NCBI RefSeq assembly: GCF_003391135.1
Contig: NZ_CP031455.1
Span: 4,123,001 to 4,187,000, forward strand
Reading direction: 5' to 3'
Origin: Streptoverticillium olivoreticuli subsp. olivoreticuli
GTDB taxonomy: Bacteria > Actinomycetota > Actinomycetes > Streptomycetales > Streptomycetaceae
Length of the DNA stretch: 64,000 nt
In this document: positions 7,983 through 16,614 of the stretch, piece by piece
Layout: the number at the start of each line of letters is the position of its first letter
How positions within the stretch are numbered: the stretch's first letter is position 1
Notes under the pieces: model-generated
Seen by the model: only the letters and a program-made list of their open reading frames with translations
Told to the model about the DNA's origin: nothing
The model's database searches: none
Program-made: the position numbers and the translations under genes

Positions 7983-9311
7983 GTGAACGCTGCGGACCTG
8001 GGACTGCCGGTGGCTGTGCCGTCGACGTCCCTCTTCACCGACCGTTACGAACTCACGATGCTGCAGGCCGCGCTGCGGGCCGGGACGGCCGACCGCCGCT
8101 CGGTGTTCGAGGTCTTCACCCGCCGGCTGCCCGAGGGCCGCCGCTACGGCGTCGTGGCGGGCACCGGCCGGGTCCTGGACGCCGTGGAGAACTTCCGCTT
8201 CGACGCGGACGTCCTGGGGTTCCTGGCCGACCGGGGCATCGTGGACGAGCCCACGCTCGCCTGGCTGGCCGACTTCCGCTTCCGCGGCGACATCTGGGGC
8301 TACCCCGAGGGCGAGGTCTACTTCCCCGGCTCGCCGGTCATGCGGGTCGAGGGCAGCTTCGCCGAGGCGGTGCTGCTGGAGACGGTGATCCTGTCGATCC
8401 TCAACCACGACTCCGCGGTCGCCGCCGCGGCCTCCCGGATGTCGGCCGCCGCGGGCGGCCGGCCGCTGATCGAGATGGGCGCGCGGCGCACCCACGAGCT
8501 GGCGGCCGTCGCCGCCGCCCGCGCCGCCTACGTGGGCGGCTTCGCCAGCACCTCCGACCTGGCGGCAGGCTTCCGATACAACATTCCGACGGTGGGCACC
8601 AGTGCGCATGCCTTCACGCTGCTGCACGACAGCGAGCGGGACGCCTTCACCGCACAGGTCGACTCGCTCGGCGGGGGCACCACCCTTCTGGTGGACACCT
8701 TCGACGTGACCGAGGCCGTCAAGACGGCCGTGGAGATCGCGGGCCCGGAGCTGGGCGCGGTGCGGATCGACTCCGGCGACCTGCTGCTGCTCGCCTACCG
8801 GGTGCGGCAGCAGCTCGACGCCCTGGGCGCCTTCCAGACGAAGATCGTCGTGACCAGCGACCTCGACGAGTACGCCATCGCCTCGCTGGCCGCGGCCCCC
8901 GTGGACGCCTACGGCGTGGGCACCCAGCTGGTGACCGGCAGCGGGCACCCCACCTGCTCGATGGTCTACAAGCTGGTGGCCCGCGCGGACTCCGGCGGGC
9001 CGGACGCCGAGCTGCGGCCGGTGGCGAAGAAGTCGATGGGCGGCAAGACCTCCATCGGCGGCCGCAAGTGGGCGGCCCGCCGCCTCGACGCGGACGGCGT
9101 GGCCGAGGCCGAGGTCGTGGGCACCGGCCCGGTACCGGCGGAGCTCGCGGACCGGCAGCTGCTCGTGGAGCTCGTACGGGACGGCAAGGCCGTCGCCCGG
9201 GAGCCCCTGGACGCGGCCCGCGACCGGCACAAGGCCGCGCGGGCGGGGCTGCCGATGTCGGCCGGCCAGCTCTCCCGCGGCGAGCCCGTGCTGCCCACGG
9301 AGTACGTCTGA
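7983..9311 (+). CDS. pncB: Nicotinate phosphoribosyltransferase
   Basis: This 442-residue enzyme of the Preiss-Handler salvage pathway converts nicotinate plus PRPP (with ATP) to nicotinate mononucleotide. Family signatures include TDRYELTMLQAAL at the N-terminus, a central GTSAHAFTLLHDSE segment and VRIDSGDLL, with the phosphate-binding VTSDLDEYAI region. The start is GTG at 7983 with an upstream GAGGTAGGG site. It is followed 157 bp later by the nicotinamidase gene, so the pair carries nicotinamide to nicotinate to NaMN. Length is normal for the family. Confidence 0.93.
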   Translation: MNAADLGLPVAVPSTSLFTDRYELTMLQAALRAGTADRRSVFEVFTRRLPEGRRYGVVAGTGRVLDAVENFRFDADVLGFLADRGIVDEPTLAWLADFRFRGDIWGYPEGEVYFPGSPVMRVEGSFAEAVLLETVILSILNHDSAVAAAASRMSAAAGGRPLIEMGARRTHELAAVAAARAAYVGGFASTSDLAAGFRYNIPTVGTSAHAFTLLHDSERDAFTAQVDSLGGGTTLLVDTFDVTEAVKTAVEIAGPELGAVRIDSGDLLLLAYRVRQQLDALGAFQTKIVVTSDLDEYAIASLAAAPVDAYGVGTQLVTGSGHPTCSMVYKLVARADSGGPDAELRPVAKKSMGGKTSIGGRKWAARRLDADGVAEAEVVGTGPVPAELADRQLLVELVRDGKAVAREPLDAARDRHKAARAGLPMSAGQLSRGEPVLPTEYV

Positions 9312-9468
9312 CGGGCGGGTCCGGCGGGCTGACCTGGGCGCGCCGGTCCGGGTGCGCGGCCCGGGTGCGCCGAGACCCCCTCCCAATACGCCACGGGAGT
9401 CACTACCCTCGGTCACAGCGACTTGATCCGCACTGTCGGCCGAGGGCCTTTCACAAAGGATCCGCACT

Positions 9469-10062
9469 ATGCAGCGTGCACTGATCATCGTCGACGTGCA
9501 GAACGACTTCTGCGAGGGCGGCAGCCTCGCGGTGGCCGGCGGGGCCGACGTGGCCGCCGCCATCACCGATCTCGTCGGTGAGGCCGCCCCGGGCTATCGG
9601 CACATCGTCGCGACGCGCGACCACCACATAGATCCCGGCGATCACTTCTCCGACCATCCGGACTTCGAGCACACCTGGCCGGTGCACTGCGTGGCCGGCA
9701 CGGAGGGCAGCGGCTTCCATCCGAACGTCGCGCCCGTCATCGCCTCCGGCGCCATAGAGGCCGTCTTCGACAAGGGTGCCTACGCGGCGGCGTACAGCGG
9801 CTTCGAGGGCACCGACGAGAACGGCACGACGCTCGGCGACTGGCTGCGCGAGCGCGGCGTGACCGAGGTCGACGTCGTCGGCATCGCCACGGACCACTGC
9901 GTACGGGCCACCGCGCTGGACGCGCGGGCGGAGGGCTTCGCGACGCACGTCCTGCTGGACCTGACGGCGGGGGTCGCCCCCCACACGACGGAGAAGGCAC
10001 TGGAGGAGCTGCGGTCGGCGGGCGTGGAGCTCAGCGGCAAACCGGTGGTCTCCGGCGGGTGA
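9469..10062 (+). CDS. pncA: Nicotinamidase (isochorismatase fold)
   Basis: This 197-residue hydrolase converts nicotinamide to nicotinate plus ammonia, feeding PncB upstream. The catalytic triad is complete: Asp9 (IVDVQNDF), Lys102 (FDKGAY) and Cys144 (ATDHCVRAT). The metal-binding segment TRDHHIDPGDHFSDHP is present near residues 47-62. The ATG follows an AAAGGA site. The complete active site makes pyrazinamidase-type activity likely as well. It may be co-transcribed with pncB. Confidence 0.94.
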   Translation: MQRALIIVDVQNDFCEGGSLAVAGGADVAAAITDLVGEAAPGYRHIVATRDHHIDPGDHFSDHPDFEHTWPVHCVAGTEGSGFHPNVAPVIASGAIEAVFDKGAYAAAYSGFEGTDENGTTLGDWLRERGVTEVDVVGIATDHCVRATALDARAEGFATHVLLDLTAGVAPHTTEKALEELRSAGVELSGKPVVSGG

Positions 10063-10068
10063 GCCGCA

Positions 10069-10383
10069 CTAGGCCGCGCCTGCGCGGCGGCGAGGGAAGA
10101 GAGTGGCTATCGGGTGCCAGGACTCCCGGTCGTCATCGAGCGTCGCCCGCCAGACCAGCCCGTCCGGGTGGTGCAGCACGGCGGTTATCTCGTCCGGCGT
10201 GGGCGGCTCGCTGTTGCCCCGGAGGTAGACCGCCCGCAGGCCGAGGTTGCGCAGGCGGGTGAGCGCCCGCGCGCGGTTCGCCGCGTGGACCAGGACCCGC
10301 ACACGCCCGCCGGCCGGTGCGCGGCCGCCAGGCGGACTCGGCAGTGACAGGGCGACGACCACGCTGCCGCCCGGCAGCTTCAT
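10069..10383 (-). CDS. Conserved hypothetical protein
   Basis: A 104-residue protein of unknown function, convergent with pncA (6-bp gap). The start ATG at 10383 (MKLPGGSVVVALSLP) is preferred over the longer frame because the residues then begin with a beta strand. It contains a basic segment RVRVLVHAANRARALTRLRN and an acidic C-terminal region (DGLVWRATLDDDRESW). No membrane segment, signal or known motif is seen. It resembles short actinobacterial proteins of undefined role; this is only an impression. Confidence 0.65.
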   Translation of the reverse strand: MKLPGGSVVVALSLPSPPGGRAPAGGRVRVLVHAANRARALTRLRNLGLRAVYLRGNSEPPTPDEITAVLHHPDGLVWRATLDDDRESWHPIATLFPRRRAGAA

Positions 10384-10460
10384 GAACCCGCCACCCGCCA
10401 TCCGCGCCACCTCTCCCCCGCCTGTGTCAATAAGGGCGTCACGACAGTCATCTAAACGCG

Positions 10461-10494
10461 ATCGGCCGCCGCCCGCTAGAGGGCGACGGCCGAT
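10461..10494. terminator. Terminator hairpin downstream of the M6 protease gene
   Basis: A 14-bp stem with one mismatch (10461-10474 with 10481-10494) and a 6-nt loop lies 38 bp past the protease stop codon. Confidence 0.65.
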
Positions 10495-10531
10495 ACGTCT
10501 CTGACCTGCGAAAACGAGGTTTACGAGGGGG

Positions 10532-12937
10532 TTACTTGGTGGACGGGCCCACCTGGATCGTCATCGTGGAGCCGTTCAGCGCCTCGGTGAGGATGCGGAT
10601 CCGGGTGTTGGTGTCAGTAACCTGCACCCCGCCCGTCGGGTTGCTCTCGTCGTAGTACGACCCCTTGTGGTCGTCGAAGACCGGGGTGCCGAGCTTGCCC
10701 TTGACGCGGGTGGCGACGCCGTCGTTGTGCACGGTGTAGCCCTGCGCCGGGAACCAGCTGAACGTCGAGTCGTACGCCTGGAAGCGGTTGCGCATCAGCG
10801 AGCCGTCCGCCCACTTCTCCGCCTTCGGGTGGGCGTCGACCGGCAGGATGCGGCCGGTGCCCGGGTGCAGGCCGACGTTGTTGTCGGGCTGCGAGGTGTC
10901 CCACTTCCAGATCAACAGGCCCTTCTGGTACGGGAAGTGCTCGACCCAGCCAGGCTTGGTGCTCTTCCAGCCGAAGTTGTACGGGCCGACCTTGAGGGTC
11001 TGGTCGTACGACACGTACTGGCGGTTCTCGGCGATGTAGTACTGCGGGTACTCCTTGGTGAAGGACTCACCGATGCGCGAGAAGCCGTTCGCGGTCCAGC
11101 CGTTGTCGTCGCCCTCGGCACCGTCCGTGAAGAGGGTCGCGCCGTCGGCGGTGAGGCTGATGGCGTCGGCGGTGAAGCCCTTGCCGGAGGTGCCGCCGTC
11201 CGTCTGGTAGCGGAAGCGCAGGTCGATCTTCTTGCCCGCGTAGGCGTCCAGCGGGTACGCCAGCCTCTTGTACGCGCCGGAGGTGCCGGTCAGCGCGGGC
11301 CGGTCGCCGCCGTCCCGGGTGATGGACTTGCCGTCGGCGGTGCCGTCCAGCGGGGTCCAGTCGGCGCCGCCGTCGGTGGAGACCTCCGCGTAGAGGTAGT
11401 CGTAGTTGGCCTCGATGTCCCACCAGCCCGACAGGTCCAGCTGCGCCTTGGACTTGCCCGTGAGGTCGACGCTGCGGGTCAGGGTGTTCTTCAGGTCGTC
11501 GCCCTGGCCGCCCCACCACTGCTTGCCGCCCTCGGCGGGCTTCACCACGTCGGTCCTGACGGCCTTGTTCGGCAGGTCGACGACGAGCGCCTGCTTGTCC
11601 TTGGTGTTGTACTCCGCCACGCCCAGCTTGTGCGTCGACTTCGTCGCCGCCTTCGCCTTGTCGTAGTTGAGCCAGCCGAGCTGGAGCTTGTCCCAGGCGC
11701 TCATGTCGCCGGGGAGATCGCCGATGGAGTCCTTGCCGGTGCCGAGCCAGGAGCCCGACGACATCAACGACCAGTAGTCGACGGAGGATTCGCCCTTGCC
11801 CGTGGTGTCGTACTCGTCGGGCAGGCCCAGGTCGTGGCCGTACTCGTGGGCGAAGACGCCGAGGCCGCCGTTCTCCGGCTGCATGGTGTAGTCGCCGACC
11901 CAGACGCCGGTGTCACCGATCTGGGTGCCGCCGGCCTTGTTGTTCGCCGGGCCGGTCCTGCCCGCGTCGGAGCCGTAGGCGTACCAGCGGTGGGCCCAGA
12001 TGGCGTCGGTCTTCTGCGCGCCGCCGCCGGCCGACTCGTCCTCGCCGGCGTGCACGATCTGGAAGTGGTCGATGTAGCCGTCGGGCTCGTTGAAGTTGCC
12101 GTTGTGGTTGTAGTCGTTGCGGTCCCACTGGTCGTACTGCGCGAGCGTCGCCTTGATGTCGGCGTCGCTGCGGCCCGCGGCCTTCTGGTCCTCGACCCAC
12201 TTGTTGACGGCGTCGCGCACCAGGTCCCAGGCGCTGGGGCAGTTGGTGGAGCCGCAGTAGTTGGACCCGTAACGGGCCTCGTTCCACGGGACCCTGACCC
12301 AGTCCGACACCTGGCCGTCGACCGAGTAGCGGCCCGAGGACTGCTTCTCGTAGTACTTGGCGAGGGACTCCTTCTTCTTGTCGTGCGAGAAGTAGAGGTC
12401 CTGGTAGTGCTGGCGGTTGTAGTCCTTCTGCCAGGCCGTGCTGTTGTCCTTCGCACGGTCCGGCTGGGCTATCCGGTTGTGCGCCGGGCCGGGGGTGCCG
12501 CCGTACTTCTTCACGGGCGGCTTGGGGCCGTCCGGCCCGTCCGGGTCGTACATCGTGGTGTCGTCGACCTTGTCGCCGAAGTCCACCAGGATCGTGAAGA
12601 TCTTGTCGGTCTTCTGCCGGGCCAGCTCGACGTACTTGCCCTTGCCCAGCTGGACGACCTGCGAGCCGCCCCGCTGCTCGGTCTTCGCCTCCCCGGCCAG
12701 CACCTTGTCGATGGCCGCCTTGCGCTGCGCCTCGTTCTTCTTGCTGAAGGGGCCCTTGAGATCGTGCTCGACGCCCTGCTTGACCTGCGCCGGGTCATGG
12801 CGCTCGACGGCGGCGGGCCGGTCGGACCCTGCCGCTCCGGTCGCGCTCGCCACCTGTGCCGAAAGAGTCGCCGCGCCCAGCGCGACGACCGTGGCCACGG
12901 CGGCGGATCTGACGACCCTCCGTTGGCTGCTCTTCAC
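10532..12937 (-). CDS. Secreted M6-family metalloprotease (immune inhibitor A-like)
   Basis: An 801-residue exported zinc endopeptidase. The start is GTG at 12937 with GGAGG 10 nt upstream. A Sec signal peptide follows (KSSQRRVVRS, then a hydrophobic stretch ending ASATG near residue 33). The propeptide includes a Lys-rich EHDLKGPFSKKNEAQRKAA region. The catalytic zinc motif HEYGH lies in VFAHEYGHDLGLPDEYD (about residues 361-377), with the extended Asp-Glu downstream. The C-terminal half holds beta-rich, MAM/VEG-like domains (YDYLYAEVSTDGGADW; RFRYQTDGG). It probably degrades extracellular protein during development. It is monocistronic. Confidence 0.93.
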   Translation of the reverse strand: MKSSQRRVVRSAAVATVVALGAATLSAQVASATGAAGSDRPAAVERHDPAQVKQGVEHDLKGPFSKKNEAQRKAAIDKVLAGEAKTEQRGGSQVVQLGKGKYVELARQKTDKIFTILVDFGDKVDDTTMYDPDGPDGPKPPVKKYGGTPGPAHNRIAQPDRAKDNSTAWQKDYNRQHYQDLYFSHDKKKESLAKYYEKQSSGRYSVDGQVSDWVRVPWNEARYGSNYCGSTNCPSAWDLVRDAVNKWVEDQKAAGRSDADIKATLAQYDQWDRNDYNHNGNFNEPDGYIDHFQIVHAGEDESAGGGAQKTDAIWAHRWYAYGSDAGRTGPANNKAGGTQIGDTGVWVGDYTMQPENGGLGVFAHEYGHDLGLPDEYDTTGKGESSVDYWSLMSSGSWLGTGKDSIGDLPGDMSAWDKLQLGWLNYDKAKAATKSTHKLGVAEYNTKDKQALVVDLPNKAVRTDVVKPAEGGKQWWGGQGDDLKNTLTRSVDLTGKSKAQLDLSGWWDIEANYDYLYAEVSTDGGADWTPLDGTADGKSITRDGGDRPALTGTSGAYKRLAYPLDAYAGKKIDLRFRYQTDGGTSGKGFTADAISLTADGATLFTDGAEGDDNGWTANGFSRIGESFTKEYPQYYIAENRQYVSYDQTLKVGPYNFGWKSTKPGWVEHFPYQKGLLIWKWDTSQPDNNVGLHPGTGRILPVDAHPKAEKWADGSLMRNRFQAYDSTFSWFPAQGYTVHNDGVATRVKGKLGTPVFDDHKGSYYDESNPTGGVQVTDTNTRIRILTEALNGSTMTIQVGPSTK

Positions 12938-13252
12938 TTGTGCCTGACCTCCCCAGTAACAACCGTGGAGGTATTTGACAGGAAACACACAGGAAAAGAC
13001 AGATCTTGACTGAGGTCGCCAACAGCAAGTACGTTACGCGATCTTTAAGTTGCGGATTTCGGACATCAACGGGCGCGACCATCTCACCTGTTGGACAGGC
13101 GCGTGTCCGTGTGCGCCCCCCGTGCTCCAAGACCGTGGATTAGGTCACGCTTACCAGCAGTTCCACTCGGGCAGACAGGTCCGTAGAGTCGTTTTGGTGT
13201 ACGCACCAGTCGGCTCCGCACCCCACACATTGCCCCGAGGACGGATCCCGCC
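12938..13252. other. Divergent promoter region, no gene
   Basis: 315 bp between the M6 protease gene and a small membrane-protein gene. It has an AT-richer core (12980-13060) likely to hold the protease promoter. No clear operator or small ORF was found. Confidence 0.5.
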
Positions 13253-13540
13253 ATGCCGCGTCCGACCCCCGCACAGATAGCCTATGGTTCGGCCACCGTC
13301 GTCATCTCGACCCTCGCCATGCTGCTGCTGTCGCAGACGCGAACAGGGCCCGGGATCGCGGTCATTGCCCTTGTCGCCCTGACGCTCGGACTGCTGGTCG
13401 CCGTGACCGTGCCGATGCCCCGGACGTCCCTCCGCGCCAGGGTCCGCAGGACCCGCGCGGCCGGGGCGGAGCGGGTGCCGGGACAGCGCGCACCACTTCC
13501 GGCCGAGGCCCGGATGAGCGAGCACTCACTGCGCGGTTGA
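13253..13540 (+). CDS. Small membrane protein, hypothetical
   Basis: A 95-residue protein with two predicted membrane segments (about residues 12-28 and 35-54) and a long basic cytosolic tail rich in Arg (RARVRRTRAAGAERV). The ATG at 13253 follows a GAGGACGG site. The last 15 bp overlap the end of the convergent RDD gene. No family is recognised. The double-spanning topology with a positive tail is common among small Streptomyces membrane proteins of unknown role. Confidence 0.7.
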   Translation: MPRPTPAQIAYGSATVVISTLAMLLLSQTRTGPGIAVIALVALTLGLLVAVTVPMPRTSLRARVRRTRAAGAERVPGQRAPLPAEARMSEHSLRG

Positions 13541-14260
13541 GACCACCACGGTCTTGGCCGCTTTGTCGTGAATGCATTGGTGATATGGCATGTCCCACGT
13601 GCACCACAACACATTGACCAGCCAGAAGACGAAGCCACAGCAGGGCACGACTTCGGGCAGGGAGTAGACGGCGGCGCGCGTCCAACCCGGTGTGCCTTCG
13701 GGGACCGCGCCGTTCTCCAGCATCGCGACCCGGATGTGCATGGCCATCTTGCCGACGGTCTGACCGCGCGTGGTCAGCATCAGCCCTTCGTAGACGAAGT
13801 AGACGACGGCGATGATGATGCCGAGGCTGGTCGACTTGCCGTTGTTGTTCGCCAGGTCCCAGTCCCAGCCCCAGGTGGCCGCCGAGAAGACGGCGCTGAC
13901 CGGGATGGACACGAGCAGACCGTCGATGATCCGGGCGACGAGCCGCCGCCAGCGGGCCGCGAGCGGCGGCATGCCCGCGAGCGGGTCGGTGGCGCCGGAC
14001 TGGTCGCCGTAGGGATTGCCGGGCCCGCCGCCGGGGGCACCGGCGCCGCCGTACGGGTCACCGCCGTACGGACCGCCGGAGGGCGGCACCCCGCCTGAGG
14101 CGCTGCCGTACGGACCGCCGCCCGGCGCACCCGCACCCGGGCCGCCGTAGGGCCCGCCGCCCGGCGTGGCTCCCTGGCCGGGGCCCGGGCCGCCGGAGGA
14201 CGGCGGCTCGGACGGCTTCTTCAGGAACGGGTCGTCCTCTGGCGGCTCTCCGGTGCTCAT
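13526..14260 (-). CDS. RDD-family membrane protein 1
   Basis: A 244-residue membrane protein. Residues ~1-95 form a disordered cytosolic Gly/Pro-rich region with repeated GGPYGG and GAPGGGP units. The RDD domain follows: RWRRLVARIIDGLLVSIP contains the Arg-Asp pair, and three to four membrane helices carry a QTVGKMAMHIRV loop. RDD proteins are linked in some bacteria to ion exchange or to handling of membrane partners; the function here is unknown. The start at 14260 (MSTGEPPEDDPFLKK) was chosen for the conserved DDPFLKK motif shared with its paralogue just upstream. Confidence 0.88.
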   Translation of the reverse strand: MSTGEPPEDDPFLKKPSEPPSSGGPGPGQGATPGGGPYGGPGAGAPGGGPYGSASGGVPPSGGPYGGDPYGGAGAPGGGPGNPYGDQSGATDPLAGMPPLAARWRRLVARIIDGLLVSIPVSAVFSAATWGWDWDLANNNGKSTSLGIIIAVVYFVYEGLMLTTRGQTVGKMAMHIRVAMLENGAVPEGTPGWTRAAVYSLPEVVPCCGFVFWLVNVLWCTWDMPYHQCIHDKAAKTVVVSTAQ

Positions 14261-14335
14261 GCCCCGAGTAGAACCCACCGCCCCGGAGGCCGCATCCGGC
14301 CGTATGCCGTTCGAGTGCAGTGGCGCGCCGGGCGC

Positions 14336-15733
14336 TCAGCGGCTGTTGGCCGCCACGAACGTACGGGCCGCCTTGTCGTGCCAGCACTGCCGCCAGGGCC
14401 GGTCGAACAGGCACCACAGCGCGTTGAGGACGCCGACGGCCAGCACGCCCAGCACGCCGTAGACCAGCCAGCGCCGCACGGCCTGGCCGAAGGAGGGGGT
14501 GTCGTGCGACTCGATGCCCAGCACCCGCACACCGCACAGCTTCTTGCCCACCGTGCGACCCCACTTGGCGGTCGGCAGCGCCTCGTAGACCAGCCCGGCC
14601 ACCAGCAGGACGGCGAGCACGATACCGAGATACGGGCCGGTGGTGCCGTCGAGCAGCCAGACCGTCACCGTCTGCCCGGACTGCTTGGCCTGCCGCACCT
14701 TGGTGTCGATGTGGTCGGCCGCCTTGTTCCACAGCGGCACGGCCACGGCACCCACGACAGCGCCCAGCACGGCCGAGTCGACGAGGCGCGCCAGGAGGCG
14801 ACGGCCGAGCGGGGCGGGCCGGCCCTGCTCCTGCGCGGCACGCAGGAACGGGTCGTCCTTGGGCGGCTTCCAGGGCGCGGGGGCCTCGCCGCCCCGCGGC
14901 GCCGTGCCCGCCCGGGGCTGCGCCCGGTCGGCGGGCTTCTGCTGCGCCAACTGGTGCACCTGCTGCGCCCAGCCGCCGGAAGCGGGCCGCTCGGCCGCGG
15001 GGGCGGGCAGCGCGTGCCGCTCGGGGACGGGCGGCAGGACGGGCGCCTCCCGCCCGGGGCGCGGCTGCCGGTCGCGGGAGGCGTCCCGCAGGGCCTCCTG
15101 GGCGCGCGGCGGCGCCTCCTGCGGGCGGGGCGCCCCGTCGCCGCGGCGGTCGGGCCACGGCTGGGGCGCGGGCGAGGAGACGGGCTGCGGGCTCGCGGAC
15201 GCGCGCAGCTGGATCGTCCCGCCGGGCCGGGCACCGGAGCCCGCGGCGGGCGGGGCCTCGCTCCGCGCGGACGGCGGGCCGTCCGGCGTACGGGCCTCCT
15301 GGCCCGCGGGGACGCGGGGGTCGCGGGCGGCCGGGATCATCGGTCCGCTCGCGTCGTCCCAAGGGGCGCGGGCGCCACGTCGGGCAATACCGTCGCCGGT
15401 ACGCGGATCCGCCGCTTCCGCACGGGCCTCCCGCAGGGCGGGCTCCTCGTCCAGGAACATCGGCCCGGTCTCCTCCGGCAGCGGCCCGCCCGGCGGCGTG
15501 GACTCCGGACGCCCCGGGGTGGGCGGCACGGGCGCGGCGAGCGCGGGCGCCGGCGCGGTGGCGAAGCCGGTGGGCGGTGCGGGCAGCGGCTCGCCCTCGG
15601 CGGGCGCGGGCCGGCTCGTGCCGGGCACCCAGGCGGTGCCGCTCCAGTACCGGATATAGCCAGGAATGGACGGGTCCGGGTAGAAGCCCTCCACAGGGCT
15701 GCTGTCGGCGGATCCTGAGGTAGGAGCGCTCAT
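14336..15733 (-). CDS. RDD-family membrane protein 2 with DUF2510 N-terminus
   Basis: A 465-residue paralogue of the downstream RDD protein. Domains in order: a DUF2510 Trp motif (EGFYPDPSIPGYIRYWSGTAW, residues ~15-35), a ~250-residue Pro/Ala/Arg-rich disordered linker, a DDPFLRAAQE motif like that of the neighbour, and the C-terminal RDD domain (RRLLARLVDSAVLGAVVG; WGRTVGKKLCGVRVLG) with about four membrane helices. The ATG is at 15733. The two RDD genes are in tandem with a 75-bp gap and probably form an operon. The molecular role is unknown. Confidence 0.88.
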   Translation of the reverse strand: MSAPTSGSADSSPVEGFYPDPSIPGYIRYWSGTAWVPGTSRPAPAEGEPLPAPPTGFATAPAPALAAPVPPTPGRPESTPPGGPLPEETGPMFLDEEPALREARAEAADPRTGDGIARRGARAPWDDASGPMIPAARDPRVPAGQEARTPDGPPSARSEAPPAAGSGARPGGTIQLRASASPQPVSSPAPQPWPDRRGDGAPRPQEAPPRAQEALRDASRDRQPRPGREAPVLPPVPERHALPAPAAERPASGGWAQQVHQLAQQKPADRAQPRAGTAPRGGEAPAPWKPPKDDPFLRAAQEQGRPAPLGRRLLARLVDSAVLGAVVGAVAVPLWNKAADHIDTKVRQAKQSGQTVTVWLLDGTTGPYLGIVLAVLLVAGLVYEALPTAKWGRTVGKKLCGVRVLGIESHDTPSFGQAVRRWLVYGVLGVLAVGVLNALWCLFDRPWRQCWHDKAARTFVAANSR

Positions 15734-16090
15734 GGTGTCCGATGTCCCGTATCTGCTCGGCCGTGCTGGGTGTCGTGTCGTGGGCGGGCGGCTGGCGGAC
15801 CCTCAGTCTGCCGCACGCGCGTCACGTCCTGTGCGCTGCTCCGGTACCTCGTGACCTCAATGCACAAAAGGCAACCCGGGGCGCTCGGGACAGGTCTACC
15901 AGACGGCTCTCTCCTCTGCGGCCGTCCCGCGGGCGGGACCACTCACACGTGCGACCGGTGGGCGTGAGAAGTTCGGGAATCGATAGTGCGAAGTCGCGTA
16001 ATGGTGTGGGGGTCGACGCGCTCTATCCGGTGCGGGCCCGTTCGCGAGGGGCCACGCACCGAGGAACGCAGAGCAGAGAGGGCGCACTTC
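15734..16090. other. Divergent intergenic region upstream of ssgG
   Basis: 357 bp with no supportable gene. It must contain promoters for the RDD operon (minus) and for the SsgA-like gene (plus). No distinct operator recognised. Confidence 0.5.
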
Positions 16091-16501
16091 ATGCACACCG
16101 TGGTGGAACGAGAGCTGGAGATCGACCTGGTGCTGTCGCCGGACCGCACCATTCCGGTGCCTTGTCGGCTGAGCTATCGCACGGCCGACCCGTACGCCGT
16201 CAACATCACCTTCCACGTCACCTCCGACTCCCCCGTGAGCTGGACCTTCGCGCGCGACCTGCTGATGGAGGGCCTCTTCCGCCCGGCGGGGCACGGGGAC
16301 GTACGGGTGTGGCCGACGGTGGCGGAGGGGCGCAATGTCGTCTGCATGGCGCTGTCGTCGCCGGACGGGGACGCGCTGCTCGAAGCGTCGGCGCGGGCGG
16401 TCACGGGGTGGCTGGAACGAACGCTCCGGGCGGTGGCGCCGGGTTCCGAACCGGAGCGGCTGGCTCTGGACGAGGCGCTGCGCGAGCTCCTGGGGGCGTG
16501 A
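16091..16501 (+). CDS. ssgG: SsgA-like sporulation/cell-division regulator (probable SsgG)
   Basis: A 136-residue SsgA-like protein (SALP), a family restricted to sporulating actinomycetes that controls septum placement and peptidoglycan remodelling. The SALP pattern is clear: VPCRLSYRTADPYAVNITFH, then SPVSWTFARDLLMEGLFRPAGHGDVRVWP. The ATG at 16091 (MHTVVERELEIDLVL) has an AGAGAGGG site upstream; the open frame begins earlier without support. The paralogue name SsgG comes from the genomic position I recall in S. coelicolor (between the M6 protease/RDD genes and a glycolate-oxidase gene). Other SALPs are possible. Confidence 0.85.
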   Translation: MHTVVERELEIDLVLSPDRTIPVPCRLSYRTADPYAVNITFHVTSDSPVSWTFARDLLMEGLFRPAGHGDVRVWPTVAEGRNVVCMALSSPDGDALLEASARAVTGWLERTLRAVAPGSEPERLALDEALRELLGA

Positions 16502-16543
16502 CCGGGGCCCCGGGAGGGGCTTGATGCGCCGCGCGTCAGCACG

Positions 16544-16576
16544 GTTCGGGGTCCGGGGCGGAGCCCCGGGAAACGG
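16544..16576. repeat. Short GC-rich dispersed repeat (GGGGTCCGGGGCGGAGCCCC type)
   Basis: Self-complementary GC-rich unit between ssgG and the flavoenzyme gene. Related units occur near 18000, 23880, 24780, 25860, 32020, 55205 and 59350. Confidence 0.6.
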
Positions 16577-16614
16577 ACGTCTGCCCTAGGTGTGAAAGCG
16601 CCGCGCCCGGAGGG